Shown here: piece after piece, positions 7,009 to 16,303 of the stretch
How positions within the stretch are numbered: the first letter of the stretch is position 1
How the letters are laid out: each line of letters starts with the position of its first letter
Assembly (NCBI GenBank): GCA_015066345.1
Contig: SVOQ01000007.1
Location: 1 to 64,000, forward strand
Direction: 5' to 3'
Origin: Oscillospiraceae bacterium
GTDB lineage: Bacteria; Bacillota; Clostridia; Oscillospirales; Acutalibacteraceae
Length of the DNA stretch: 64,000 nucleotides
Program-made: the position numbers and the translations under genes
Notes under the pieces: model-generated
What the model saw: only the letters and a program-made list of their open reading frames with translations
Database searches by the model: none
What the model was told of the DNA's origin: nothing

Positions 7009-8880
7009 ATGTTTTACATTTGTGCAATACTTGCAGGAGCAATTGTGGGAATTATTGATAATTTGATTATCAGAAGGCGAAAAAAACCGCTGACAATCAT
7101 ATTTTCGATAATTTTTGATGCTGTTATAAGTAATGTTGTGGGTATATTTATAACAGAAGTGATTTTTCAGTGGCTTGCGTATGAGTCAATGTTTCCGTTG
7201 TCCTCACATTCGGGACGCTTGCCCCTGATATATGGTGCCATAGTGTTAGCCGTAGGTGGCATTTTAACATTTATTTTCGGTGTGTTTGACGGAATATTTG
7301 AATTTAAAAATAAAGATGATTCACCGAAAAAAGGTATGGCATTAAAAATAATCAGCATTATTCTTGCTGTTTTGGGTGTTGCAGCAATTACAGGTACAAA
7401 ATGGGGTAGTACGACATTTGGAAATCTGGCAGCAGACCAGTTGGTTATAAACCTTCTGACACCCAAAGAAGGCACAAGTGATGATGTAATGCTGACATTA
7501 TGGACAGGACCTGTTTTGTACACTGCCTTTGCCACAGTTATTCTCGCATTTTTTATTTTCTCGGTTAGAGAACTGTTCTATTGCCACGGAGGAAAAAAGG
7601 TTAAAATCTTTTCATCATTTGCAAGAAAGATTGTTAGTGTTGTTTTAGCTCTTGCCCTGTTTATAGGTGGTTGTTCTTATGGAATTGTAACATTTAAACT
7701 TGTCAAAGTTATAAAGATGAATGTTATTGAATCTGATTTTATTGAAGAAAATTACGTTGATCCTCGTAATGTAAATATGCAGTTTCCCGAAAAAAAGCGA
7801 AATCTCATACATATTTATCTCGAATCTATGGAAAATTCGTATGCATCAACTGATATGGGTGGATATATGGACGAAAATCTGATAGAACCACTTACAAATC
7901 TTGCAAAAGAGGGTTATAGCTTTTCTCACCGTGCAGAAGGTTTAGGGGGACCGATTTCAACAGTAGGGTGTACCTGGTCTGTGGCGTCAATGATAAATAT
8001 GAATGCAGGTATTCCTATGAAAGCAGCCGCCAATGCGTACGGTTCAAAAGATAACTTCTTACCGGGAGCTATAACGCTTGGCGACATTCTTGAATCTCAA
8101 GGATATGAGCAATCTATGATGCTCGGTTCCACAGCACGCTTTGGAGGACTGAATTTTTTCTATGAAAGCCACGGTAATTTTAATATTCTTGATTATGATT
8201 ACGCAAAAGAAAATGGATGGATTCCTGAAGACTATGAGGTTTGGTGGGGATATGAGGATGATAAATTATATGAATTTGCAAAAAACGAATTGACTCGTCT
8301 TCACAATACAGGCAAGCCGTTCAATTTTGTTATGGAAACAGCGGACACACATTTTCCTGACGGATATGTAAGTCCCAATACCCCAACTCCCCGAGACAGT
8401 CAGTATGCGAATGTTATTGCATATAGTGCCTCAGAAACAGAGAAATTCGTGCGTTGGATTCAGGCACAACCGTTTTATGAAAATACAACAATTGTAATTA
8501 TCGGTGACCATTTGAGTATGGATACAGTTTTCTTTGAAAATTTTGATGAAAACTATTTACGAACAACATTTAATCTCATTATAAATCCGGCTCCGGAGTT
8601 GATTGAAAACGAAACAATAAAAACCCAGAATCGTTGGTGGTGTAATGTAGATATGTTCCCGACTATCCTTGCAAGTATGGGCGTGAAGATTGATGGCGAC
8701 AGACTTGGGCTCGGAACAAACCTGTTTTCAGACGAGCCTACACTTTTTGAGATGAACGGCGGAGAAACCGGTTGTAAAAAAGTAAGCAACAGCTTTGAAT
8801 ACAAAAGCACATTTTATAATGAAAATATCTTCAAAGGGAACAATGAACCTTTTAATACAAAAAATGTAAAATATTATTGA
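7009..8880 (+). CDS. LTA synthase / phosphoglycerol transferase family membrane protein
   Basis: A 623-aa sulfatase-superfamily enzyme with about five N-terminal membrane segments (residues 1-235) and a large extracellular catalytic domain. By analogy with LtaS, the Thr in VGCTWSVAS (about Thr322) is the nucleophile. Metal-binding features include HIYLESMENS, ETADTHFPDG and IIGDHLSM. Such enzymes move glycerol phosphate onto lipoteichoic acid or other surface glycans. The RBS AGAAGGAG is strong and a TATAAT lies at 6979-6984. It could equally be an OpgB-like phosphoglycerol transferase. Confidence 0.82.
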   Translation: MFYICAILAGAIVGIIDNLIIRRRKKPLTIIFSIIFDAVISNVVGIFITEVIFQWLAYESMFPLSSHSGRLPLIYGAIVLAVGGILTFIFGVFDGIFEFKNKDDSPKKGMALKIISIILAVLGVAAITGTKWGSTTFGNLAADQLVINLLTPKEGTSDDVMLTLWTGPVLYTAFATVILAFFIFSVRELFYCHGGKKVKIFSSFARKIVSVVLALALFIGGCSYGIVTFKLVKVIKMNVIESDFIEENYVDPRNVNMQFPEKKRNLIHIYLESMENSYASTDMGGYMDENLIEPLTNLAKEGYSFSHRAEGLGGPISTVGCTWSVASMINMNAGIPMKAAANAYGSKDNFLPGAITLGDILESQGYEQSMMLGSTARFGGLNFFYESHGNFNILDYDYAKENGWIPEDYEVWWGYEDDKLYEFAKNELTRLHNTGKPFNFVMETADTHFPDGYVSPNTPTPRDSQYANVIAYSASETEKFVRWIQAQPFYENTTIVIIGDHLSMDTVFFENFDENYLRTTFNLIINPAPELIENETIKTQNRWWCNVDMFPTILASMGVKIDGDRLGLGTNLFSDEPTLFEMNGGETGCKKVSNSFEYKSTFYNENIFKGNNEPFNTKNVKYY

Positions 8881-8920
8881 TTGTCAATGAAACATAGTAA
8901 AAACTCAAAGGAGATAAGCA

Positions 8921-9919
8921 ATGAATCACGAAGGTTATAAATGGTATGTTGGCGTAACCCATTCTCACACAGTGGCTTCTGACGGTGCGTTGACTCTTGA
9001 AGAATTAGTTAAAAAAGCAAAGAAAAACAAACTGGATTTCCTTATGATAACCGACCACAATGTTAATTGCGAAGAATTCCCTGAAGTTGACGGACTTACC
9101 CTTATTTACGGTGCGGAGCTTTCAAAAGACGGCGGTCACTGTAATATGTGGGGCGTTAAGGATGTTATTGATAAAGAGGATTACGAAACCTGCGAGACCT
9201 ACGAGGACTTTTTACGTGTAAAAGATGAGGCAAAAAGACGCGGTGCGGTTATTTGTATGAATCATCCACATTGTAAACAGTGCCCCTGGAGATGGGAAAA
9301 GAATGCGGCGGATGTTGATGTGCTTGAAGTGTGGAATGCACCCACTCACTATGATAATCTTGAATGTACCGAATGGTGGCATGAGCAGTTAAGAAACGGT
9401 CATAAACTCCCCGTTGTGGGCGGTAGCGATTACCACACGGACTATTATGGTATAACCAACCTTCTTACCTGGCCCGTTACTTATGTTTACGCCAAATCAA
9501 ATTCACCCGAAGATATACTTGATGCCATTGTTAAAGGTCACACTACTATTTGCTTCGAAGTGGGAAAAACCTTTATTGACATAGTAAGCGGAGATAATAT
9601 TTTGGGTGATACGGTGAAACTTACCGAAAATACAAGTGTTACGATTAATATTAAGAAACTTCGCAAAAATATGACCTTGCAGGTATTCGATAAGGACGGA
9701 GAATGCTTTAAATATACCGCTAAGAGTACAAAGGATTACTCGGTTACTTTACCCGTTGAAAAAGAGGGCTTCTTATGTGCTCATGTGGTTTTTGAACCCG
9801 GTCTTTTCTATAGTAAACTTCACGATTTTGCAATTGCATCACGAATTCCCGAGCAAAAGGGTATGAAATTACCTCCCTTGATTTTTGCACAAAGCGGTGC
9901 AATATATTTTGAAAAATAA
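8921..9919 (+). CDS. PHP-domain metallohydrolase (CehA/McbA-like)
   Basis: A 332-aa PHP-superfamily protein. Metal ligands visible in order are THSHT (HxH motif), MITDHN, YGAELS, MNHPH and GGSDYH. The fold cleaves phosphoester or carbamate bonds; single-domain members often have phosphatase or esterase activity. The C-terminal third is a beta-rich domain without a recognised name. The RBS AAAGGAG precedes the ATG. It is followed after 10 bp by an ADP-ribosylglycohydrolase, so the two are probably co-expressed. Confidence 0.8.
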   Translation: MNHEGYKWYVGVTHSHTVASDGALTLEELVKKAKKNKLDFLMITDHNVNCEEFPEVDGLTLIYGAELSKDGGHCNMWGVKDVIDKEDYETCETYEDFLRVKDEAKRRGAVICMNHPHCKQCPWRWEKNAADVDVLEVWNAPTHYDNLECTEWWHEQLRNGHKLPVVGGSDYHTDYYGITNLLTWPVTYVYAKSNSPEDILDAIVKGHTTICFEVGKTFIDIVSGDNILGDTVKLTENTSVTINIKKLRKNMTLQVFDKDGECFKYTAKSTKDYSVTLPVEKEGFLCAHVVFEPGLFYSKLHDFAIASRIPEQKGMKLPPLIFAQSGAIYFEK

Positions 9920-9929
9920 GGGTGTTTTT

Positions 9930-11303
9930 ATGTTTGCAAAAATATATGATACCGAAATAAAGGTTGATTATAACGATTCCAATGAGTTTAACAGATATTT
10001 AAACGACATTATGGCGGAGTATAATCAGTGTATTGAAGAAGGGCTTGATGTGGAAAACCACAAAGAGTTTTTTGAGAGTGTTGCCGTTATGGAAAACGGT
10101 GAAGAAAAAAGCCGTTTGTGTGACAAGGTTTTTGAAATAGTTATTAATTCAGAAATTCGTCCTGATTATAAATACCAAGAGCCCAATAAACTCGATGATA
10201 TAAAGGCGTTGAGAAAGCCTTATGAATATGCTTCGGTAATGCCCGATGACGAAACTTTACGTAAAAAACTCATTGGTGCCTGGACGGGCAGGGCTTGTGG
10301 TTGCCTTCTCGGTAAACCTGTTGAGGGTATAAGAAGTGATGAGTTTATACCATTTCTTAAAGAAACAAAAAATTATCCTATGCACCGTTATATTATGTCA
10401 ACGGATATAACCGAGGAAGTCTCGTCGCATTATAAATTCGGTTTTACCGGTAAGCCCTACGGTGATAATGTTGACGGTATGCCCGTGGATGATGACACAA
10501 ACTACGTGGCACTTTCACAGCTTATTGTAGAGAAATACGGTAAGAATTTCAGCCCCGAGGATGTAGTTGATGTGTGGCTCAGATATCAGGGTGTTTTCTC
10601 GTACTTTACCGCAGAAAGAATTGCGTACGTTAACTTTATAAACAGTATTAAACCCCCTGCATCGGCAATGTATAAAAATGTGTGCCGTGAGTGGATAGGT
10701 GCACAGATAAGGGGCGACTATTTCGGATACATAAACCCCGGAAAGCCCGAGGATGCGGCTAAAGAAGCCTATAATGACGCCTGTATTTCCCACGTTAAAA
10801 ACGGTATATACGGTGAAATGTTTGTTTCCGCAATGATAGCAATTGCCGCGGTTAATGATAATATTGATGATATTATCTTGGGTGGTCTGTCCCAGATTCC
10901 CGCTACGTCAAGGCTTTACGAAGCGGTTATGAAGATTTACGATGATTATAAAAATGGCGTTAGCCTTGATGACTGTTACAAATTTATTCATTCCGCTTAC
11001 GATGAGCATACCGGTCACGGTTGGTGTCACACAATATCCAACGCTATGATTGTGGTTGCGGGTCTCCTTTACGGTGAGGGTGATTTCGGTAAATCAATAT
11101 GCACCGCAGTGGGTATGGCTTTTGACACGGACTGTAACGGTGCAACCGTTGGCTCAATATTGGGTATGCGTGGCGGTATCGACTGTATTGACGATTACTG
11201 GAAAAAGCCTATAAACGGTAAAATCCACACGTCCATTTTTGGTGTAGGTACGGTGAATATTGAAGAAGCGGTTGAAAAAACAATTGAACATATTGATTAT
11301 TAA
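9930..11303 (+). CDS. ADP-ribosylglycohydrolase family protein
   Basis: A protein of about 457 aa of the ADP-ribosylhydrolase (DraG/ARH) family. The two metal-binding clusters are present: GAWTGRACGCLLGKPVEG followed by PVDDDTNYVAL, and FDTDCNGATVGSILGMRGG near the C-terminus. The family removes ADP-ribose from proteins or small ligands using two Mg2+. The first 90 residues are an extra N-terminal segment. The frame is open upstream to 9885, but the RBS-like AAGGGTG and the end of the preceding gene favour 9930. Many members beside sugar genes act on unknown N-glycosides, so the substrate is open. Confidence 0.82.
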   Translation: MFAKIYDTEIKVDYNDSNEFNRYLNDIMAEYNQCIEEGLDVENHKEFFESVAVMENGEEKSRLCDKVFEIVINSEIRPDYKYQEPNKLDDIKALRKPYEYASVMPDDETLRKKLIGAWTGRACGCLLGKPVEGIRSDEFIPFLKETKNYPMHRYIMSTDITEEVSSHYKFGFTGKPYGDNVDGMPVDDDTNYVALSQLIVEKYGKNFSPEDVVDVWLRYQGVFSYFTAERIAYVNFINSIKPPASAMYKNVCREWIGAQIRGDYFGYINPGKPEDAAKEAYNDACISHVKNGIYGEMFVSAMIAIAAVNDNIDDIILGGLSQIPATSRLYEAVMKIYDDYKNGVSLDDCYKFIHSAYDEHTGHGWCHTISNAMIVVAGLLYGEGDFGKSICTAVGMAFDTDCNGATVGSILGMRGGIDCIDDYWKKPINGKIHTSIFGVGTVNIEEAVEKTIEHIDY

Positions 11304-11307
11304 TCAG

Positions 11308-11337
11308 AAAGAGGAGTGTTTAACACTCCTCTTTTTG
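11308..11337 (+). terminator. Intrinsic terminator
   Basis: A stem AAGAGGAGTG/CACTCCTCTT with loop TTTAA and a short T-run, directly after the ADP-ribosylglycohydrolase stop. Confidence 0.85.
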
Positions 11338-11382
11338 CACATACTTAAATTGGTGACAAAGTTCAATTTAAGAGGTGTTTTT

Positions 11383-12681
11383 TTGAATTCTGTATGGAGT
11401 GCAACGGCAAAAAATGAGGGTTTTCCACAGCTTCAGGGGGATATAAATACAGAGGTAGTTATAGTCGGTGGGGGTCTTGCGGGTGTAATGTGCCTTAAGG
11501 AGTTAAGTGAGCGTGGTGTGGACTGCGTTTTGCTTGAGGCTAAAAGTATAGGCTCGGGTGTAACTAAAAACACAACCGCCAAGGTCACTTTTCAACACGG
11601 GCTTATTTACGATAAATTAATAAAAACCTACGGCGAAGAAAAGGCTCTCGGGTATCTTGAGGCTAACAAAAAAGCCCTGGATAAAATAAGGGAAATGTCT
11701 AAAAATATTCCCTGTGATTTTGAGGAAAAGGATGCATACATCTACTCCTCAGACCACAGGGAAAAAATCGAAAATGAAGTAAAGGCTTATGAAAAATTAG
11801 GCGTTAAGGCAAAATTTTATGAAAAAATACCCCTACCCGTGGAGTGTGCGGGAGCGGTAAAAGTAAATGGTCAGGGTCAGTTTCATCCCCTTAAATTCCT
11901 GTTTAATGTAGCGAAAGATTTAAAAATATACGAAAATTCAAAGGTCCTCGAGTTTTTACCCAATAAAGTCAGGTGCGAAAAGGGTAGCGTTACGGCTAAA
12001 AAAATTATTGTTGCAACCCATTTCCCCATACTTAATAAACACGGGGGTTACTCCGTTAAACTGTATCAGGACCGCTCGTACGTTGTAGCAATTGAGAGGG
12101 ACGAAAATATAAAGGGAATGTATCTTGAGGATAAGGGCAGAAGTTTATCGTTCAGGAATTATAAAAATTTACTTTTAGTCGGCGGCGGAGGTCACAGGAC
12201 GGGTAAAAACAGCGAGGGGTATAGAATAGCGGAGAATTTTTGCAAAGAAAATTTCCCCGATTCGAAAATTCGCTATCGTTTCGCAACTCAGGACTGTATG
12301 AGCCTTGACGGTATTCCCTATATAGGAAAATACTCGGACTTTTCTGAGGATATTTACGTTGCAACGGGCTTTAATAAATGGGGTATGACCTCAGCCGTAG
12401 TTGCGGCGGATATCCTGAGTGATATGGTTACGGGAAAGAAAAACCCCTACGAGGAGGTTTTTGCACCAAGTCGCTCGGTACTTCACCCCAAATTATTTGC
12501 CAATGTTTTTCATTCTGTTTGCGGACTTATTACCCCTACTACACCCCGATGTCCCCATCTCGGGTGTGCATTAAAATATAACAAAGAGGAACATTCTTGG
12601 GACTGTCCCTGCCACGGTTCGCGTTTTACCGAGGAGGGCGAACTTATAGACAACCCCGCAACGGGTGATTTGAAGAAATAA
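11383..12681 (+). CDS. FAD-dependent oxidoreductase with C-terminal Rieske domain
   Basis: About 432 aa. The N-terminal Rossmann FAD-binding motif VVIVGGGLAGVMC and the DAO/DadA-type fold occupy most of the protein. The last 55 residues are a Rieske [2Fe-2S] domain, with ligands CPHLG and, 15 residues later, CPCHGSRF. The arrangement (amine- or glycine-oxidase-like flavoprotein fused to a Rieske domain) is common in Firmicutes; the substrate is unknown. The frame is open to 11260, but that overlaps the preceding gene and the terminator. The RBS AAGAGGTG favours the TTG at 11383, which matches the usual family N-terminus. Confidence 0.85.
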   Translation: MNSVWSATAKNEGFPQLQGDINTEVVIVGGGLAGVMCLKELSERGVDCVLLEAKSIGSGVTKNTTAKVTFQHGLIYDKLIKTYGEEKALGYLEANKKALDKIREMSKNIPCDFEEKDAYIYSSDHREKIENEVKAYEKLGVKAKFYEKIPLPVECAGAVKVNGQGQFHPLKFLFNVAKDLKIYENSKVLEFLPNKVRCEKGSVTAKKIIVATHFPILNKHGGYSVKLYQDRSYVVAIERDENIKGMYLEDKGRSLSFRNYKNLLLVGGGGHRTGKNSEGYRIAENFCKENFPDSKIRYRFATQDCMSLDGIPYIGKYSDFSEDIYVATGFNKWGMTSAVVAADILSDMVTGKKNPYEEVFAPSRSVLHPKLFANVFHSVCGLITPTTPRCPHLGCALKYNKEEHSWDCPCHGSRFTEEGELIDNPATGDLKK

Positions 12682-12686
12682 AATAG

Positions 12687-12720
12687 GGGCTGTAAAAAAC
12701 ACAAGTTTTTTTACAGCCCC
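12687..12720. terminator. Bidirectional terminator between convergent genes
   Basis: A stem GGGGCTGTAAAAAA/TTTTTTACAGCCCC, with A-rich and T-rich flanks serving both strands, between the oxidoreductase (+) and the transporter (-). Confidence 0.88.
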
Positions 12721-12726
12721 TTAATT

Positions 12727-14907
12727 TTATGAGAGGGTAATATAATTCTTGTAACTTTCGTATCGGGTTATGCATTTTTCGGCATCCATTAAGGGCTTTC
12801 TTACTCGGTTTACAAGAATATTCTTTTTCTGTGCTACCTTAATAGCCGTTTCGTTTACCTTTTGTGCTTGGCGAAGTGTTTTGAGTTCGGCTTTAAGTTC
12901 AGTTACATTTCCGTTATTATCTGCGGTGGATTTAAGCTTCTTCCGGAGAGTATTAATATCCGTTGCAAGGTTATTTGAAATTTCAAAAAGTTCTGCGAGA
13001 ACGCTTTCGTCAAAGTTTTTGTAGTCCTCGCAATCCTTTTTAGAAGCAGTTTTTTTAGAAACTTCGTAATCCTTGAGGTAAGAACGCATTTTACTTCTGA
13101 AAGCCTTTTCCTGTGCATTTCCTGAGGGTAATTTTCTAATAATTTCGTAATACTTTTGAACATTAAAGTTATGGAATGTAGAAAGGATTTCACGGGAATA
13201 TTCCAACTCCAATTTACCTTGCGGAGTGTCAAAGAAATTAAGTTCACCAAGTATTATAGCGGAAATTTCAATTTCTTCGTTATCGTTACGTATATGCTTT
13301 TTCTCCGTACGGCTCATACCCGTTTTGGTAGAGCGTTTCTCTTTTTGAGAGTATTCTATGGCGGTGTTTATAATTTCCTTAACCTCTTTTTCCTGTTCGG
13401 GGGTTGCGGAGTTAATCAGGGCATCTTCAAAGTATGCTCTTATTCTTAAAACTCTCACCATTGCCTTTTGCTTGGTTTCGGTTAAATCGTAGAAGAATAG
13501 GGGAATTACGTTAAGTGCCGCACCAATTACGGAAGCGATAATGAGAATACCGCATATTGACTGGAAAAGGTCGGTGTTGTAGAGAACATCGTAAACATTA
13601 TCGGCACTGTAACCTAAGGATACGGCGGTTTGCTCATTAAGACCCGCTTTTTCGTAAATAAAGGGTAAAACGGAAGATGTACCGAGGGTAATAACACTAC
13701 CGATAAGACCTATTGCCGAGAACATACCATCTATACGCTCACCGCTTATATATTGTTGATAATCCCGTATATCTGCGTTAAGACTGGGATTCATAAAGTG
13801 ACCGAGGGATGTAAGCAACTGATTTATGAATATGAAAACAAGTAAAATCCATATAACACCGCCACCCGACATTTTAACAATGGGTAACATAAGGGCGATG
13901 AATATAATATTCATAAGATTACTGAATACAAGCACCTTTTTCTTTCCGAAACGCCGTATAAGGAAAGGGGCAAATAAATTGGGCCACAGAGAAGCGTTTC
14001 CTGCAATTGCGGTTATAATGGAATACTGCGTTGCGGAACAAGCCCCCTGATAGTTGTACATCCATTCAAGGATTTTACCAAACGAGCCCTCAAGGAAACC
14101 TATCCACCCTGCAAGGGAAATTATCCAGAAATATTTGTTTCTTGCTACCGCACGGAATGAATCAATAAAACTCATTTTAATTGCGTGGTTTTTAGGTTGT
14201 ACTATTCTTTCCTCGGTGTTTACATACATTATAATGGAAATAAGGAAGCCCACTATAAGCATGGGAGGATATAAAAATCTGTAAACCCTCATATCGTAAA
14301 GGGTGTCGTCGCCCGTTATTAATTTTGCGGCTATGGGTAAAAAGATACCTGCAATAGAGGGTGAAATATTTTCAATAACCGATTTTACTGCGTAAACGTC
14401 GGTACGTTCAATGGAATTAGGAGACAGAACATTAATAATACTGTCGTTAGCATCAAGAAGGAAATTATAGAAAAACTGAAATCCGATATTAAAAAGCAAA
14501 ACCGTAAGACATTGTACGGGTGTGCTCATTATTTCGTAAGGAGCCCATATAAACCCTATGCCGAGAATTACCGAAGGAATACCCATAGTAAGAATATACG
14601 GACGGTATTTACCCTTAAGGCTTTTTGAAGCGTCTATCATTTTTGCCCGAAGTCCCGTGAGAGGAAATCCTGCAAGTACACTTATTATGTATATTACATA
14701 AATGGCAGTTGGTGGGATACCGATAGTGTTACCTATAAGGCTGTTACCAATACTTATAATCATATTGCTTATGCAAAAGACTATAAATTTAACACCGATA
14801 CCGCCCACGGCTAAAGAAACAATTTCTTTAAGAGGAATAAACCTACCTTCGGCAGGGGTTTTCCAGTTGTTTTTAATGAATTTTATAGGATGGAAACCAC
14901 TTTTCAT
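12727..14907 (-). CDS. GPH/MFS-type sugar transporter with long cytoplasmic C-terminal extension
   Basis: A 726-aa protein. Residues 1 to about 485 contain roughly 12 hydrophobic segments and look like the glycoside-pentoside-hexuronide (MelB-type) branch of the MFS, which import sugars with H+ or Na+. The remaining 240 residues are hydrophilic and helical with coiled-coil character near the end, so the protein is much longer than the usual 450-500 aa. The gene overlaps the GH30 glycosidase by 4 bp (ATGA) and is the last gene of a three-gene operon, suggesting import of the oligosaccharide that GH30 cleaves. Confidence 0.78.
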   Translation of the reverse strand: MKSGFHPIKFIKNNWKTPAEGRFIPLKEIVSLAVGGIGVKFIVFCISNMIISIGNSLIGNTIGIPPTAIYVIYIISVLAGFPLTGLRAKMIDASKSLKGKYRPYILTMGIPSVILGIGFIWAPYEIMSTPVQCLTVLLFNIGFQFFYNFLLDANDSIINVLSPNSIERTDVYAVKSVIENISPSIAGIFLPIAAKLITGDDTLYDMRVYRFLYPPMLIVGFLISIIMYVNTEERIVQPKNHAIKMSFIDSFRAVARNKYFWIISLAGWIGFLEGSFGKILEWMYNYQGACSATQYSIITAIAGNASLWPNLFAPFLIRRFGKKKVLVFSNLMNIIFIALMLPIVKMSGGGVIWILLVFIFINQLLTSLGHFMNPSLNADIRDYQQYISGERIDGMFSAIGLIGSVITLGTSSVLPFIYEKAGLNEQTAVSLGYSADNVYDVLYNTDLFQSICGILIIASVIGAALNVIPLFFYDLTETKQKAMVRVLRIRAYFEDALINSATPEQEKEVKEIINTAIEYSQKEKRSTKTGMSRTEKKHIRNDNEEIEISAIILGELNFFDTPQGKLELEYSREILSTFHNFNVQKYYEIIRKLPSGNAQEKAFRSKMRSYLKDYEVSKKTASKKDCEDYKNFDESVLAELFEISNNLATDINTLRKKLKSTADNNGNVTELKAELKTLRQAQKVNETAIKVAQKKNILVNRVRKPLMDAEKCITRYESYKNYITLS

Positions 14908-16277
14908 TTTATCACCACAGTTGTAACGGATTTTGGGGTAATGCTGATGTTTTTGGAATTCACTTTAGTTTCTTTAAGGTTACTGTTTTTATCTGTCACG
15001 GAAATTAAAACATCTTTTTCAAAGGGAAGTGAAAATTCTTTTTCATCTTCGGTGTTATTTATAAGTATGATAACAGTTTCATCGTCCTTTTTAAAAGCGA
15101 CCATAAGCACGTTTTTATCGTCGCTTGAGACCTCAATACGTTTTGAACCGCCTTTTATGTACTTGGAAAAATTACCTGTAACGTAATATCGTTTTGTTAT
15201 CTCAAAGGTTTTGTTATCAAGGTTTATATAAATAAGACCGTCGCAATAATCAACCTCGGAAACGGCAATCCAATGTTGCCACGAAACCGCGTTAAGAAGG
15301 GTAAAATCCTCATACATTGTGGTGGCGGTAACTAAAGCGGAGTCCATACCGTAATCCCTGCCACCCTGCATATGGGTCCACTCGCTCATAATTATATTTA
15401 CATCGGGATATTTTTTGTCCATCCATTTTCTGAATCGTTTAACAAATCCTAAGCGGTCATTTAAAAACGGTATGGTAATGGGCAATGGCAGGGGCAGACA
15501 GTATGAGTGTACGTCAACACCGTCGAGGCGTTTTCTGACATTTTTATCTTTTAAAAGTTGACGGGTGTAGGATTTATTAAACCACCTTAAATCACCCGAC
15601 TCCGCACCTGATAATTTTAAATTTTTAAGTGAATCTCTCTTATCGAGTTCATTTACGAATACTTTAAAGACATTTTTTACACTTCGGGGTCTGTAAAAAC
15701 AGCCCTCCTGACCACCGTTCCACACCCATATAGGTTCGTTTACAGGGGAAAGATATTTTACGGGAATGCCGTCATTTATAAAATGCTCAGTAACATCAAG
15801 ACAGTATTTTGCGAAAGCATCGTAATTTTTTTTAGCGATGTTCTCGTGAAAAAGTTGATGTTTTTTATTGTGGGCGAGTCCGTTTTTCGTAAGTCTTTCA
15901 ATGGGTGAGTTTACAAAAAATATGACCTCATCCGCACCGTTTTCAACGCATTTTTTCATCATATAAACTGCGTTTTCATCACGATTCCAGTCGTATTCGT
16001 TGGGGTAAATCTCAAAACATTCCGTAGCCCTTGCGGGTTGAGAGTATTCGCCCTTGCCCGAGTGCTTTGAGCCACCGCCTATATTGTAGCGGTAAACCCC
16101 CATACCGATACCTGTTTCTTTGTTGTATAAAAGTTCGGCAATTCTGTCGCGGACGGGTTTGCCCGACTCATCATCAATATGATTCCAACCGCCCACTATC
16201 TGAGCCCACCAAGCACCGCTTGCACCAATGCTCTTAAAGGTCTGATATTCATTTTCGGGGAAAAACTGAATTTTCAA
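14904..16277 (-). CDS. GH30-family glycoside hydrolase
   Basis: A 457-aa clan-A glycosidase. Expected features are ASGAWWAQ near the N-terminus, the acid/base Glu181 in SPVNEPIW and the nucleophile Glu299 in IIMSEWTHMQGG, followed by a C-terminal beta-sandwich (about 370-457). There is no signal peptide, so it should work in the cytoplasm on an imported oligosaccharide. GH30 members cleave beta-1,6-galactan, xylan, glucosylceramide-like or fucose-containing substrates; which applies cannot be told here. It lies 26 bp after the metallophosphoesterase and overlaps the transporter by 4 bp. Confidence 0.85.
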   Translation of the reverse strand: MKIQFFPENEYQTFKSIGASGAWWAQIVGGWNHIDDESGKPVRDRIAELLYNKETGIGMGVYRYNIGGGSKHSGKGEYSQPARATECFEIYPNEYDWNRDENAVYMMKKCVENGADEVIFFVNSPIERLTKNGLAHNKKHQLFHENIAKKNYDAFAKYCLDVTEHFINDGIPVKYLSPVNEPIWVWNGGQEGCFYRPRSVKNVFKVFVNELDKRDSLKNLKLSGAESGDLRWFNKSYTRQLLKDKNVRKRLDGVDVHSYCLPLPLPITIPFLNDRLGFVKRFRKWMDKKYPDVNIIMSEWTHMQGGRDYGMDSALVTATTMYEDFTLLNAVSWQHWIAVSEVDYCDGLIYINLDNKTFEITKRYYVTGNFSKYIKGGSKRIEVSSDDKNVLMVAFKKDDETVIILINNTEDEKEFSLPFEKDVLISVTDKNSNLKETKVNSKNISITPKSVTTVVIK

Positions 16278-16303
16278 AAAATCACCTTGCTTTTATAATA
16301 ATT

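Noticed and set aside
11260..11382. N-terminal extension of the FAD-Rieske protein
   Set aside because: The extension overlaps the preceding gene and crosses its terminator; a good RBS and the family N-terminus fit the TTG at 11383.
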